Source: Nemophila menziesii (Eukaryota; Streptophyta; Magnoliopsida; Boraginales; Hydrophyllaceae). From it: a stretch of DNA of 64,000 bases. Below are positions 10,504 through 24,606 of the stretch, piece after piece. The stretch spans positions 1,674,001 to 1,738,000 of the forward strand of contig JARWIR010000047.1 in NCBI GenBank assembly GCA_029959085.1, in the 5' to 3' direction. A program made the translations under genes and the position numbers. Below the pieces are notes generated by a model, which was not told where the DNA came from, made no database searches, and saw nothing but the letters and a program-made list of their open reading frames with translations. Position 1 is the stretch's first letter, and each line of letters starts with the position of its first letter.

Positions 10504-12150
10504 ATATTAAGATCATCTTTTCTCGTTCTCTGCGTATGTCGCATTTTCTACTTCATGAATATCATGCACGCCTAACCTGAAAAAATAGAGCATCCTTCTT
10601 CTATGAATCATGTTTTATTTATTAGAATTTGTTTGTTTAGCTTTAACTTTTGACTAGATAAATATTGAACTGAATATTTAAGCTTTCTTTGTTTTTACTC
10701 GCGTGTTACATTTTTCGAACACAACTCAAATTGACCCAACTTGCTGAATGCAATATTTAATATTATTAATCAGAATAAGTAAAATGTTTTTCTAGTTAAT
10801 ATTTGAACTATATTTTTATACGCCCTCCTTCCAACTTTATTTATTCACCTTTTTTCGTGAGGAATGATTAAGAATTTTTTTATTGGCATCTCTATTTGAA
10901 ATATCACTCTTACTCATTAAGTATAAGGTTATTTATTGCACTACTCTATTTAACTAATTGAAAGGTGTCTTTATATTGTAAAATAAAACAAAAACTTATT
11001 GAACATCTTCTTATAAAAAGCTGGAGAAAAAAAGATGGACATGGGAGTTATAATATAAAATATAAATAGAATTAAATAGTTTTAAAAATTTGAATTTTGA
11101 AATTTGGGAACTTAATTTTATATTTCTCAGTTAAAAGTGAAAAATTAATATAGTTGCATATAAGATATTATCGCAATCCAATATGTATCTCATTATTGTA
11201 CAAATGGTAACTATATAAATATATGTTTTATCATCCATTGAACAAATATTAAATAGAGTAACGCTTAACTTAACTAGCTAATATAACAGGATTTTTATTT
11301 TAGCAAATCATGAATTTTCAAACTAGTGAGACAAGACAAAAAATATTTCTAAGACTTGTTTTCAACCTTCCTAGTCCTCTTGCCTAATATCTCATCATAA
11401 TGGCATTTTAGATGAGTATGGAATTGTTGAATCATCCATCTATTATAGTTAAATCATAAAATTGAGTGATTCCAAAATTGAATTAATCTGTAATGAAACC
11501 GTTAGTGTAATAAATTCTCTAGAGTGTGAGTTTTTACCTCTTAAGCTATATAAGGAGACATGACATTTACTTATATAATCATGGGGTAAATATTTATTTC
11601 GGGATGTTTTACAAGTATAAATACCCCACAAATGACATTACGAATAAATGTGTAGTATTACAACACGCCTATGAGAAATCTGGGATTTCCTCCTACTTTG
11701 GGAAGTGTACTTATGATTCCAACGAGGCCACCTTTTCATGGAGCTGCCTAGTCACCAAATATGAACTAATCAACTAGATATCCTGATTAGTAAAAAAAAA
11801 TTACCCATAACTAATATTAGATTGTTCCTTTAATAATTGTGATTTTTATTAAGCTTGACCTAATTCTTTTCAAATAAACAAATAAGGGCGGAGAAGCTAT
11901 TATGATCAATATACATAATTCCTAAATTGTAATATTTTCTTATACTTTAAATACATAATTGATTACATGATAAATTTACTCGATAAAGGGATCTTGTGTA
12001 AATATTTTTAATTTATATGAAGTTAGATTAAACTCTGTTTTTGTCAAGAATGCAAATGTCTAAAGAAATTAAAAAAGTAATTTTAAGTCCTATGTCCAAA
12101 AAAATACCCTATTTCAGAGACCATGATTACTTTTTATATTACATCTTTAT

Positions 12151-15100
12151 CAGAAAATATAAGAATGTAAAATTTATATCAAGATAGTATTAAAAATATT
12201 GAGAATTGTTTTTATATTATAAATAGATAAATGATATTTTGCATTTCTTTTTAGGAAGATAGTAAAATAAAGTTGAACATAGAGAGTATTTAAAGTAATT
12301 GCATTTAATGCATATATTAAAATTTCAATGAATTTCAACATAAAGAGTAACATTAACTGATATCAGTAAGGGATTCATGGTATTATTTAAAATTATTTTA
12401 TTAATATTTAGATAGTATATTAACATAATTTATTGTAATATTTGACTTTTATCTAAAAAAGAAAAATCTAAAATTTATAAGAATATCTAATATTGCAAAT
12501 TCAACAAGTGAATCATATCTTCCTTATCCACTTAAATGGCTTTTTCACACAAATTGCCCTTATTTTTCATCAAGCATTCATTGAGATTGTCTTCCCTTTG
12601 CACCTGATCTTCTATTTCCAATCACGTTTTCTTCAGATCCAAATAAATTGCTCCCTACCTTAATCAAAAATTCGACTGTGCCAGAGCTGGTTTCATTCCT
12701 TTGGGGTTTACCCTTTTCTTGATCCGCAATTCTGTAAACAAACAAAAACTATATAGTATTTATAAGGCTTGATTTTTTGTCAAAAAAACATATTTAGCAT
12801 TAGCAAAATATTATTGTAAATTAATAAAAAAGAATATTATTGAAATCTTAATTGAAATGTTTCTATTAAACAAAAGGGTTGCAAATTGATATTTGTATCA
12901 GAATTATATTTGTTAGTTTTCAAAGAAACAAGTGAAACAATGGAAGAAAAGTTTTTGAGCTCTTAAGATGACCACATATATTTACCCAATAAAAACAATC
13001 AGTTATCCGAAATTTTATTTAATTAAAGTTATATTAAACAGGTTAAGAATGCAATATAAGTATTACAAATATATGGATGGGTCTTTCTTGAAAAATATAT
13101 AATATTTATTTAAATTGATTTTTTTAGTATATATGTAAGACGGAGAGAAGATTTCTTACACAAGTTTATATCCATGAACGAGGAACCTGGGAAGAATTAT
13201 AAGCACTATTTTAAGGATTGTCCGATAGAGAAAGCTAAGGCTAAAGAGGAATCTAAGCCTGAAAAATGCAACGGTCACTTGTTGCGAGATTTTATCAAGG
13301 AATGCTGGTTAAAATGTGGCTGCAACGTTACGCAATGTAAGAATAGAGTAGTCCAGCAAGACATTTCACGGAGTAATTGAAATATGATGGTCAACGATCT
13401 TTTGTGGGATAGAAAATGCACTTTGTCTTCTTGAGATCGGAGGTTTGGACATATCCATAGACAAGATTATAGAAACATAATACAGAAATAGCGTCAAGGG
13501 AGGTAGTTGTGGGTGTCGACTTTGAATAGAGTTTGAGTAACATAAGCGGTAATATTTTTATTGTTTGGGACTATATATTAAGCGGTAGAGTTAGAATCAG
13601 GTTACAATAAACTATGCAACCCAACCTATTAAAAAGTAGTCCAACTAAAAAGACACGGAGATAAACATCTTTTAGACCAGCCCAAGTTTTGGATTAGTCC
13701 AATCCAAAGTCACACTGGCCAAACATTTTTTTAGCACAACCTATGTTTTATAAGAGATATTATAGTTTTTGGGTGGAGCTATATCGTAAAAGGACGAAGT
13801 TTGGTTACAGCGTAACAATTTAAAATTACCCGAACCTATTTAAAATTAAAAGCCACAAGGGCCAAATACCCTAAGAGCACAACATATTTTTTACAACATA
13901 ATGTCCAAATTCAAAATTAATTATTCTGGATCAACCCCAATAACCACACTAGTCATTAAGTTCTCATTTTCAAAAAATAATAATTATATATGCATGTCTT
14001 ATGGACGGATCAAAATGGTTTTATTTTTGGCTATGATCTTACGTAATTTTAAATATAAAATCTAAAATTTTGAAGGGATTTTGTGCAAGCGCTGGTAAAG
14101 ATACACATTTATTAAAACAATATTTGCAAAAACACAAAACCAAGAAGAAAAAAAAAAGTATGTGAGGATAGAAGGTTCCGAAAAGTAAGTGCGAAAACGA
14201 AAACAAATATAAACAAAAATACAATCCTTAACGAGAGACCAGTTATATCCTCCAAATATATTTATGCTTGTTGTGATAAAAAAAGATCTATAAATAAGTG
14301 ATTTTTGATGAAGAACCGAGTAAGTAAACTAGATACCCAAACCAGACAAAAATACAAACAAGTTAGAGTGACTTCCCATGTGAAAATCGATGAATAGCTC
14401 CTTTCCATGAAGATTAAAACTTAATTCCGAAGTGGCTATTTAGCAAACGAAATTCCTAGTGGCAAGAGATATATCTGCACCCAAAATGGACTTACAAGAA
14501 TAACAGGGGACAGAGTAACAAAGACAGATGAATTTGGAGGATTGGCTTATAGTTGAAGATTAAGATCATCTTTTCTCGTTCTCTGCGTATGTCGCATTTT
14601 CTACTTCATAAATATCATGCACGCCTAACCTGAAAAAATAGAGCATCCTTCTTCTATGAATCATGTTTTATTTATTAGAATTTGTTTGTATAGCTTTAAC
14701 TTTTGACCAGATAAATATTGAAGTGAATATTTAAGCTTTCTTTGTTTTTACTCGCGTGTTACATTTTTCGAACACAACTCAAATTGACCCAACTTGCTGA
14801 ACGCAATATTTAATATTATTAATCAGAATAAGTAAAATGTTGTCCTAGTTAATATTTGAACTATATTTTTATACGCCCTCCTTCCAACTTTATTTATTCA
14901 CCTTTTTTCGTGAGGAATGATTACGATTTTTTTTATTAGCATCTCTATTTGAAATATCACTCTTACTCAATAAGTATAAGGTTATTTATTGCACTACTCC
15001 GTTTAACTAATTAAAAGGTGTCTTTATATTGTAAAATAAAACAAAAACTTATTGAACATCCTTTTAAAAAAAGTTGGAGAAAAAAAGATGGACATGGGAG

Positions 15101-16197
15101 TTATAATATAAAATATAAATAGAATTAAATAGTTTTAAAAATTTGAATTTTGAAATTTGGGAACTTACTTTTATATTTCTCAGTAATAGTGAAAAATTAA
15201 TATAGTTGCATATAAGATATTATCGCAATCCAATATGTATTTCATTCTTGTACAAATGGTAACTATATAAATATTTTTTTTATCATCCATTGAACAAATA
15301 TTAAATAGAGTAACGCTTAACTTAACTAGCTAATATAACAGGATTTTTATTTTAGCAAATCATGAATTTTCAAACTAGTGAGACAAAAAATATTTCTAAG
15401 ACTTGTTTTCAACCTTCCTAGTCCTCTTGCCTAATATATCCTCATAATGGCATTTTAGATGAGTATGGAATTGTTGAATCATCCATCTATTATAGTTAAA
15501 TGATAAAATTGAGTGATTCCAAAATTGAATTAATCTGTAATGAAACCGTTAGTGTTATAAATTCTCTAGAGTGTGAGTTTTTACCTCTTAAGCTATATAA
15601 GGAGACATGACATTTACTTATATAATCATGGGGTAAATATTTATTTCGGGATGTTTTATAAGTATAAATACCCCACAAATGACATTACGAATAAATGTGT
15701 AGTATTACAACACGCCTATGAGAAATCTGATATTTCCTCCTACTTTAGGAAGTGTACTTATGAATCCAACGAGGCCACCTTTTCATGGAGCTGCCTAGTC
15801 ACCAAATATGAACTAATCAACTAGATATCCTGATCAATGAATAATATTTACCCATAACTAATATTAGATTGTTCCTATAATAATTGTGATTTTTATTAAG
15901 CTTGGCCTAATTCTTTTCAAATAAACAAATAAGGGTGGAGAAGCTATTATGATCAATATACATAATTCCTAAACTGTAATATTTACTTATACTTTAAATA
16001 CATAATTGATTACATGATAAATTTACTCGATAAAGGGATCTTGTGTAAATATTTTTAATTTATATGAAGTTAGATTAAACTCAGTTTCTGACAAGAATGC
16101 AAATGTCTAAAGAAATTAAAAAAGTAACTTTAAGTCCTATGTCCATAAAAATACCCTATTTCAGAGACCATGATTACTTTTTATATTACATCTTTAT
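12151..16197 (+). repeat. Monomer unit 4
   Basis: Similar to unit 3. It has a private deletion in the SUVR fragment (junction near 13367) and a one-base A-tract expansion near 14149 that frameshifts the lysine-rich frame. Spacers are AT-rich with nothing recognised. Confidence 0.95.
13135..13380 (+). pseudogene. SUVR pre-SET fragment, unit 4 (3' deletion)
   Basis: An internal deletion joins GACATTTC to ACGGAGTAATTG near 13367, using TTTC repeated at both edges. The KLQVILT segment is therefore gone and replaced by RSN-stop. The first core cysteine is phenylalanine (HYFKDC). Confidence 0.78.
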
Positions 16198-19100
16198 TAG
16201 AAAATATAAGAATGTAAAATTTATATAAAGATAGTATTAAAAATGTTGAGAATTGTTTTTATATTATAAATAGATAAATGATATTTTGCATTTCTTTTTA
16301 GGAAGATAGTAAAATAAAGTTGAACATAGAGAGTATTTAAAGTAATTGCATTGAATGCATATATTAAAATTTCAATGAATTTCAACATAAAGATTAACAT
16401 TAACTGATATCAGTAAGGGATTCATGGTATTATTTAAAATTATTTTATTAATATTTAGATAGTATATTAACATAATTTATTGTAATATTTGACTTTTATC
16501 TAAAAAAGAAAAATCTAAAATGTATAAGAATATCTAATATTGCAAATTCAACAAGTGAATCATATCTTCCTTATCCACTTCGATGGATTTTTCTCACAAA
16601 TTCCCCTTATTTTTCATCAAGCATTCACTGAAATTGTCTTCCCTTTAAACCTGATCTTCTATTTCCAATCAAGTTTTCTGCAGATCCAAATGAATTGCTC
16701 CCTACCTTAATCAGAAATTCGACTGTGCCAGAGCTGGTTTCTTTTCTTTGGAGGTGTACCCTTTTCTTGATCCGCAATTCTGTAAACAAACAAAAACTAT
16801 ATAATATTTATAAGGCTTGATTTTTTGTCAAAAAAACATATTTAGCATTAGCAAAATATTATTGTAAATTAATAAAAAAGAATATCATTGAAATCTTAAT
16901 TGAAATGTTTCTATTAAATAAAAGGGTTGCTAATTGATATTTGTATCAGAATTATATTTGTTAGTTTTCAAAGAAACAAGTGAAACAATGGAAGAAAAGT
17001 TTTTGAGCTCTTAAGATGACCTCATATATTTACCCAATAAAAACAATCAGTTATCCAGTAATTTTATTTAATTATATTAAACAGGTTAAGAATGTAATAG
17101 AAGTATTAGAAATATATGGATGGGTTTTCTTGAAAAATATATAATATTTATTAAAATTGATTTTTTTAGTATATATGTAAGACGGAGAGAAGATTTCTTA
17201 ACCAAGTTTAAATCCATGAACAAGGAACCTGGGAAGAATTATAAGCACTATTGTAAGGATTGTCCGATAGAGAAAGCTAAGGCTAAAGAGGGATCTAAGC
17301 CTGAAAAATGCAACGGTCACTTGTTGCGAGATTTTATCAAGGAATGCTGGTTAAAATGTGGCTGCAACGTTAATCAATATAAGAATAGAGTAGTCCAGCA
17401 AGACATTTCTCGCAAGTTGCAGGTTATACTCACAAAAAACTATTTTTGAATTAAAAAACAAACCTTTTTTTCACGGAGTAATTGAAATATGATGGTCAAC
17501 GATCTTATGTGGGATAGAAAATGCACTTTGTCTTCTTGAGATCGGAGGTTTGGACATATCCATAGACAAGATTACAGAAACATAATACAGAAATAGCGTC
17601 AAGGGAGGTAGTTGTGGGTGTCGACTTTGAATAGAGTTTGAGTAACAGAAGCTGTAATATTTTTATTGTTCGGGACTATATATTAAGCGGTGGAGTTAGG
17701 GTCGGGTTAAAATAAACTATGCAACCCAACCTATTAAAATGTAGTCCAACTAAAAAGACACGGAGACAAACATCTTTTAGACCAGCCCAAGTTTTGGATT
17801 AGTCCAATCCAAAGTCACACTGGCCAAACATTTTTTTAGCCCAACCTATGTTTTATAAGAGATATTATAGTTTTTGGGTGGAGCTATATCGTAAAAGGAC
17901 GAAGTTTGGTTATAGCGTAACAATTTAAAATTACCCCAACCTATTTAAAATTAAAAGCCACAAGGGCCAAATACTCTAAGAGCACAACATATTTTTTACA
18001 ACATAATGTCCAAATTTTAAATTAATTATTCTGGATCAACCCCAATAACCACACTAGTCATTAAGTTCCCATTTTCAAAAAATAATAATTATATATGCAT
18101 GTCATATGGACGGATCAAAATGGTTTTATTTTTGGCTATGATCTTACGTAATTTTAAATATAAAATCTAAAATTTTGAAGGGATTTTGTGCGAGCGCGGG
18201 TAAAGATACACATTTATTAAAACAATACTTGCAAAAACACAAAACCAAGAAGAAAAAAAGGGTATGTGAGGATAGAAGGTTTCAAAAAGTAAGTGAAAAA
18301 ATGAAAACAAATATAAACAAAAATACAATCCTTAACGAGAGACCAGTTATATCCTCCAAATATATTTATGCTTGTTGTGATCAAAACAGATCTATAAATA
18401 CGTGATTTTTGATGAAGAACCGAGTAAGTAAACTAGATACCCAAAGCTGACAAAAATTCAAACAAGTAAGAGTGACTTTCCATGTGAAAATCGATGAATA
18501 GCTCCTTCCCATGAAAATTAAAACTTAATTCCAAAGTGGCTGTTTAGCAAACGAAATTCTTAGTGGCAAGAGATATATTTGCACCCAAAATAGACTTACA
18601 AGAATAACAGGAGACAGAGTAACAAAGACAGATGAATTTGGAGGATTGGCTTATAGTTGAAGATTAAGATCATCTTTTCTCGTTCTCTGCGTATGTCGCA
18701 TTTTCTACTTCATGATCATCATGCACGCCTAAGCTGAAAAAATAGAGCATCCTTCTTCTATGAGTCATGTTTTATTTATTAGAATTTGTTTGTTTAGCTT
18801 TAACTTTTGACCAGATAAATATTGAACTGAATATTTAAGCTTTCTTTGTTTTTACTCGCGTGTTACATTTTTCGAACACAACTCAAATTGACCCAACTTG
18901 CTGAATGCAATAATAAATATTATTAATCAGAATAATTAAAATGTTGTCCTAGTTAATATTTGAACTATATTTTTATACGCCCTCCTTCCAACTTTATATA
19001 TTCACCTTTTTCCGTGAGGAATGATTAAGAATTTTTTTATTTGCATCTCTATTTAAAATATCACTCTTACTCAATAAGTATAAGGTTATATATTGCACTA

Positions 19101-20170
19101 CTCCTTTTAACTAATTAAAAGGTGTCTTGATATTATAAAATAAAACAAAGACTTATTGAACATCCTCTTTTAAAAAGCTGGAGAAAAAAAGATGTACATG
19201 GGGAGTTATAATATAAAATATAAATAGAATTAAATAGTTTTAAAAATTTGAATTTTGAAATTTGGGAACTTAATTTTATATTTCTCAGTTAAAAGTGAAA
19301 AATTAATATAGTTGCATATAAGATATTATCGCAATCCAATATGTATCTCATTATTGTACAAATCGTAACTATATAAAGATATGTTTTATCATCCATCGAA
19401 CAAATATTAAACAGAGTAACGCTTAACTTAACTAGCTAAAATAACAAGATTTTTATTTTAGCAAATCATGAATTGTCAAACTAGTGAGACAAAAATATTT
19501 CTAAGACTTGTTTTCAACCTTCCTAGTCCTCTTGCCTAATATCTCCTCATAATGGCATTTTAGATGAGTATGGAATTGTTGAAACATCCATCTATTATAG
19601 AAAAATGATAAAATTGAGTGATTCCAAAATTGAATTGATCTCTAATGAAACCGTTTGTGTTATAAATTCTCTAGAGTATGAGTTTTTACCTCTTAAGCTA
19701 TATAAGGAGACATGACATTTACTTATATAATCATGGGGTAAATATTTATTTCGGGATGTTTTACAAGTATAAATACCCCACAAATGACATTACCAGGCCT
19801 ATGAGAAATCTAGGATTTCCTCCTACTTTGGGAAGTGTACTTATGATCCAACGAGGCCACCTTTTCATGGAGCTGCCTAGTCACCAAATATGAACTAATC
19901 AACTAGATATCCTGATTAATGAAAAATATTTACCCATAACTAATATTAGATTGTTCCTTTAATAATTGAGATTTTTATTAAGATTGGCCTAATTCTTTTC
20001 AAATAAACAAATAAGGGTGGAGAAGCTCTTATGATCAATATAAATAATTCCTAAATTGTAATATTTTCTTATACTTTAAATACGTAATTGATTACATGAT
20101 AAATTTACTCGATAAAGGGATCTTGTGTAACTATTTTTAATTTATATGAAGTTAGATTAAACTCAGTTTC
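16198..20170 (+). repeat. Monomer unit 5 (3' end lost at a deletion junction)
   Basis: Complete except for about the last 100 bases, which are missing at the junction with unit 6 (20170). A further short deletion near 19793-19797 removes about 28 bp from the 3' decayed frame (CATTACGAATAAATG... becomes CATTACCAGGCC). The SUVR fragment is open. Confidence 0.93.
17177..17449 (+). pseudogene. SUVR pre-SET fragment, unit 5 (open)
   Basis: Open fragment with MNKEPGK start. The cysteine of the QCKNRVVQ motif is tyrosine (AATCAATATAAG). The frame also stays open upstream to an ATG at 17120, but those residues lie in AT-rich spacer and do not resemble the family. Confidence 0.78.
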
Positions 20171-20176
20171 TTATAG
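20165..20176. other. Deletion junction removing ~1.8 kb between units 5 and 6
   Basis: The sequence passes from CAGTTTC (normally continuing TGTCAAGAATGC) into TTATAGTTTTTGGG (normally preceded by GAGATA). At most one base is shared at the join. This looks like end-joining rather than equal-phase homologous exchange, since the monomer phase is broken. Confidence 0.88.
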
Positions 20177-22606
20177 TTTTTGGGTGGAGCTATATCGTAA
20201 AAGGACGAAGTTTGGTTACAGCGTAACAATTTAAAATTACCCCAACCTATTTAAAATTAAAAGCCACAAGGGCCAAATACTCTAAGAGCACAACATATTT
20301 TTTAGTACATAATGTCCAAATTTTAAATTAATTATTCTGGATCAACCCCAATAACCACACTAGTTATTAAGTTCCCATTTTCAAAAAATAATAATTATTT
20401 ATGCATGTCTTATGGACGGATCAAAATGGTTTTATTTTTGGCTATGATCTTACGTAATTTTAAATATAAAATCTAAAATTTTGAAGGGATTTTGTGCGAG
20501 CGCTGGTAAAGATACACATTTATTAAAACAATATTTGCAAAAACACAGAACCAAGAAGAAAAAAAGGGTATGTGAGGATAGAAGGTTTCGAAAAGTAAGT
20601 GAAAAAATGAAAACAAATATAAACAAAAATACAATCCTTAACGAGAGACCAGTTATATCCTCAAAATATATTTATGCTTGTTGTGATCAAAACAGATCTA
20701 TAAATAAGTGATTTTTGATGAAGAACCGAGTAAGTAAACTAGATACCCAAAGCTGACAAAAATACAAACAAGTAAGAGTGACTTCCCATGTGAAAATCGA
20801 TGAATAGCTCCTTCCAATGAAAATTAAAACTTAATTCCAAAGTAGTTGTTTAGCAAACGAAATTCCTAGTGGCAAGAGATATATTTGCACCCAAAATGGA
20901 CTTACAAGAATAGCAGGGGACAGAGTAACAAAGACAGATGAATTTGGAGGATTGGCTTATAGTTGAAGATTAAGATCATCTTTTCTCGTTCTCTGCGTAT
21001 GTCGCATTTTCTACTTCATGAACATCATGCACGCCTAAGCTGAAAAATAGAGCATCCTTCTTCTATGAGTCATGTTTTATTTATTAGAATTTGTTTGTTT
21101 AGCTTTAACTTTTGACCAGATAAATATTGAACTGAATATTTAAGCTTTCTTTGTTTTTACTCGCGTGTTACATTTTTCGAACACAACTCAAATTGACCCA
21201 ACTTGCTGAATGCCATATTTAATATTATTAATCAGAATAAGTAAAATGTTGTCCTAATTAATATTTGAACTACATTTTTATACGCCCTCCTTCCAACTTT
21301 ATTTATTCACCTTTTTTCGTGAGGAATGATTAAGAATTTTTTTATTAGCATCTCTATTTAAAATATCACTCTTACTGAATAAGTATAAGGTTATTTATTG
21401 CACTACTCCTTTCAACTAATTAAAAGGTGTCTTTATATTGTAAAATAAAACAAAAACTTATTGAACATCCTATTTTAAAAAGCTGGAGAAAAAAAGATGG
21501 ACATGGGGAGTTATAATATAAAATATAAATAGAATTAAATAGTTTAAAAAATTTGAATTTTGAAATTTGGGAACTTAATATATATTTCTCACTAATAGTG
21601 AAAAATAAATATAGTTGCATATAAGATATTATCGCAATCCAATATGTATTTCATTATTGTACAAATGGTAACTATATAAAGATATGTTTTATCATCCATT
21701 GAACAAATATTAAATAGAGTAACGCTTAACTTAACTAGCTAAAATAACAGGATTTTTATTTTAGCAAATCATGAATTTTCAAATTAGTGAGACAAAAAAT
21801 ATTTCTAAGACTTGTTTTCAACCTTCCTAGTCCTCATGCCTAATATCTCCTCATAATGGCATTTTAGATGAGTATGGAATTGTTGAATCATCCATCTATT
21901 ATAGAAAAATGATGAAATCGAGTGATTCCGAAATTGAATTAATCTCTAATGAAACCGTTAGTGTTATAAATTCTCTAGAGTATGAGTTTTTACCTCTTAA
22001 GCTATATAAGGAGACATGACATTTACTTATATAATCATGGGGTAAATATTTATTTCGGGATGTTTTACAAGTATAAATACCCCACAAATGACGTTACGAA
22101 TAAATGTGTAGTATTACAAGACGCCTATGAGAAATCTGGGATTTCCTCCTACTTTGGGAAGTGTACTTATGATTCCAACGAGGCAACCTTTTCATGGAGC
22201 TACCTAGTCACCAAATATGAACTAATCAACTAGATATCCTGATTAATGAAAAATATTTACCCATAACTAATATTAGATTGTTCCTTTAATAATTGAGATT
22301 TTTATTAAGCTTGGCCTAATTCTTTTCAAATAAACAAATAAGGGTGGAGAAGCTCTTATGATCAATATACATAATTCCTAAATTGTAATATTTACTTATA
22401 CTTTAAATACATAATTGATTACATGATAAATTTACTCGATAAAGGGATCTTGTGTAACTATTTTCAATTTATATGAAGTTAGATTAAACTCAGTTTCTGT
22501 CAAGAATGCAAATGTCTAAAGAAATTAAAAAAGTAACTTTAAGTCCTATGTCCACAAAAATACCCTATTTAAGAGACCATGATTACTTTTTATATTACAT
22601 CTTTAT
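20171..22606 (+). repeat. Monomer unit 6, truncated (5' ~1.67 kb deleted)
   Basis: Begins abruptly at TTATAGTTTTTGGGTGG, which in full units lies about 1.67 kb into the monomer. The minus-strand exon-like frame, the entire SUVR fragment and part of the following spacer are absent. The rest is normal, including the lysine-rich frame at 20481-20711 and the decayed frame around 21982. Confidence 0.93.
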
Positions 22607-23590
22607 TAGAAAATATAAGAATGTAAAATTTATATAAAGATAGTATTAAAAATCTTGAGAATTGTTTTTATATTATAAATAGATAAATGATGTTTTGCAT
22701 TTCTTTTAAGGAAGATAGTAAAATAAAGTTGAACATAGAGAGTATTTAAAGTAATTGCATTGAATGCATATATTAAAATTTCAATGAATTTCAACATAAA
22801 GAGTAACATTAACCGATATCAGTAAGAGCTTCATGGTATTATTTAAAATTATTTTATTAATATTTAGATAGTATATTAACATAATTTATTGTAATATTTG
22901 ACTTTTATCTAAAAAAGAAAAATAAAAAATGTATAAGAATATCTAATATTTCAAATTCAACAAGTGAATCATATCTTCCTTCTCCACTTGGATGGTTTTT
23001 TCTCACAAATTCTCCTTATTTTTCATCAAGCATTCATTGATATTGTCTTCCCTTTGCACCTGATCTTCTATTTCCAATCATGTTTTCTTCAGATCCAAAT
23101 GAATTGCTCCCTACCTTAATCAAAAATTCGACTGTGCCAGAGCTGGTTTCTTTCCTTTGGGGTGTACCCTTTTCTTGATCTGCAATTCTGTAAACAAACA
23201 AAAATTATATAATATTTATAAGGCTTGATTGTTTGTCAAAAAAACATATTTAGCATTAGCAAAATATTATTGTAAATTAATAAAAAAGAATATTATTGAA
23301 ATCTTAATTGAAATGTTTCTATTAAACAAAAGGGTTGCTAATTGATATTTGTATCAGAATTATATTTGTTAGTTTTCAAATAAACAAGTGAAACAATGGA
23401 AGAAAAGTTTTTGAGCTCTTAAGATGACCACATATATTTACCCAATAAAAACAATCAGTTGTCCGGAATTTTATTTAATTAATGTTATATTAAACTGGTT
23501 AAGAATGCAATAGAAGTATTAGAAATATATGGATGGGTCTTTCTTGAAAAATATATAATATTTATTAAAATCGATTTTTTTAGTATATAT

Positions 23591-23816
23591 GTAAGGGAAC
23601 CTGGGAACAATTATAAACACTATTGTACGGATTGTCCGATAGAGAAAGCTAAGGTTAAAGAGGGATCTAAGCCTGAAAAATGCAACGGTCACTTGTTGCG
23701 AGATTTTATCAAGGAATGCTGGTTAAAATGTGGCTGCAACGTTAAGCAATGTAAGAATAGAGTAGTCCAGCAAGACATTTCTCGCAAGTTGCAGGTTATA
23801 CTCACAAAAAACTATT
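23591..23816 (+). pseudogene. SUVR pre-SET fragment, unit 7 (interrupted by MITE)
   Basis: A ~44-bp deletion removes the ATG and the RRREDFLHKF segment, leaving VREPGNNYKHYC in frame. The frame then runs normally to KLQVILTKNYW, where the MITE-like element enters at 23817. The element supplies about 25 foreign residues before a stop at 23893. The tail of the interrupted site resumes at 23986. Confidence 0.78.
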
Positions 23817-23985
23817 GGGTAGACTTCCATCCAATGTTGGATGGTCCAGATGATTATAACAAAACACATGTCATTAGAATGTCATTAGATTAATAAGTTA
23901 GTTACTTTTGTAAGTTTAAAATATGGGGTATGTGTATTAATATAATTGGTATAGGATCATCGTATATTGGATGGAAGAATTTTCC
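23817..23985. mobile_element. MITE-like element with 9-bp target duplication, unit 7
   Basis: A 169-bp segment is absent from the same place in units 1, 2, 3, 5, 14, 15 and 16. It begins GGGTAGACTTCCATCC and ends GGATGGAAGAATTTTCC, giving imperfect inverted termini (GG...CTTCCATCC). It is flanked by a perfect 9-bp direct repeat AAAACTATT (23808-23816 and 23986-23994), which occurs once at the empty site. It has no coding capacity. A 9-bp duplication with termini starting in G is typical of Mutator-like (MULE) elements, so a small non-autonomous MULE is the best guess; the superfamily is inference. Each end holds a nested palindrome related to CCATCCAATATTGGATGG, mutated here to CCATCCAATGTTGGATGG on the left and CGTATATTGGATGG on the right. 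Confidence 0.85.
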
Positions 23986-24606
23986 AAAACTATTTTTGAA
24001 TTAAAAAAACAAACCTTTTTTCACGGAGTAATTGAAATATGATGGTCAACGATCTTATGTGGGATAGAAAATGCACTTTGTCTTCTTGAGATCGGAGATT
24101 TGGACATATCCATAGACAAGATTACAGAAACATAATACAAAAATAGCATCAAGGAAGGTAGTTGTGGGCATCGACTTTGAATAGCTTTTGAGTAACAGTG
24201 ATATTGTTATTGTTTGGGACTATATATTAAGTGGGGGAGTTAGGGTTGGGTTACAATAAACTATGCAACCCAACCTATTAAAAAGTAGTCTAACTAAAAA
24301 GACACAGAGACAAACATTTTTTAGACCAGCCCAAGTTTTGGTTACAGCGTAACAATTTAAAATTACCCCAACCTATTTAAAATTAAAAGCCACAAGGGCC
24401 AAATACTCTAAGAGCACAACATATTTTTTACAACATAATGTCCAAATTTTAAATTAATTATTAGGGATCAACCCCAATAACCACACTAGTCATTAAGTTC
24501 CCATTTTCAAAAAAGAATAACTATATATGCATGTCTTATGGACGGATCAAAATGGTTTTATTTTTGGCTACGATCTTACGTAATTTTAAATATAAAATCT
24601 AAAATT

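Larger units (their letters stand above)
8058..12150 (+). repeat. Monomer unit 3
   Basis: First unit with the 48-bp block (9755-9802). A short deletion near 9550 fuses GCGGTGGAG to ACTATGCAACC, removing the GTTAGGGTTTGGTTACAATAA segment of unit 1. The SUVR fragment and lysine-rich frame are open. Spacers are AT-rich with nothing else recognised. Confidence 0.95.
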
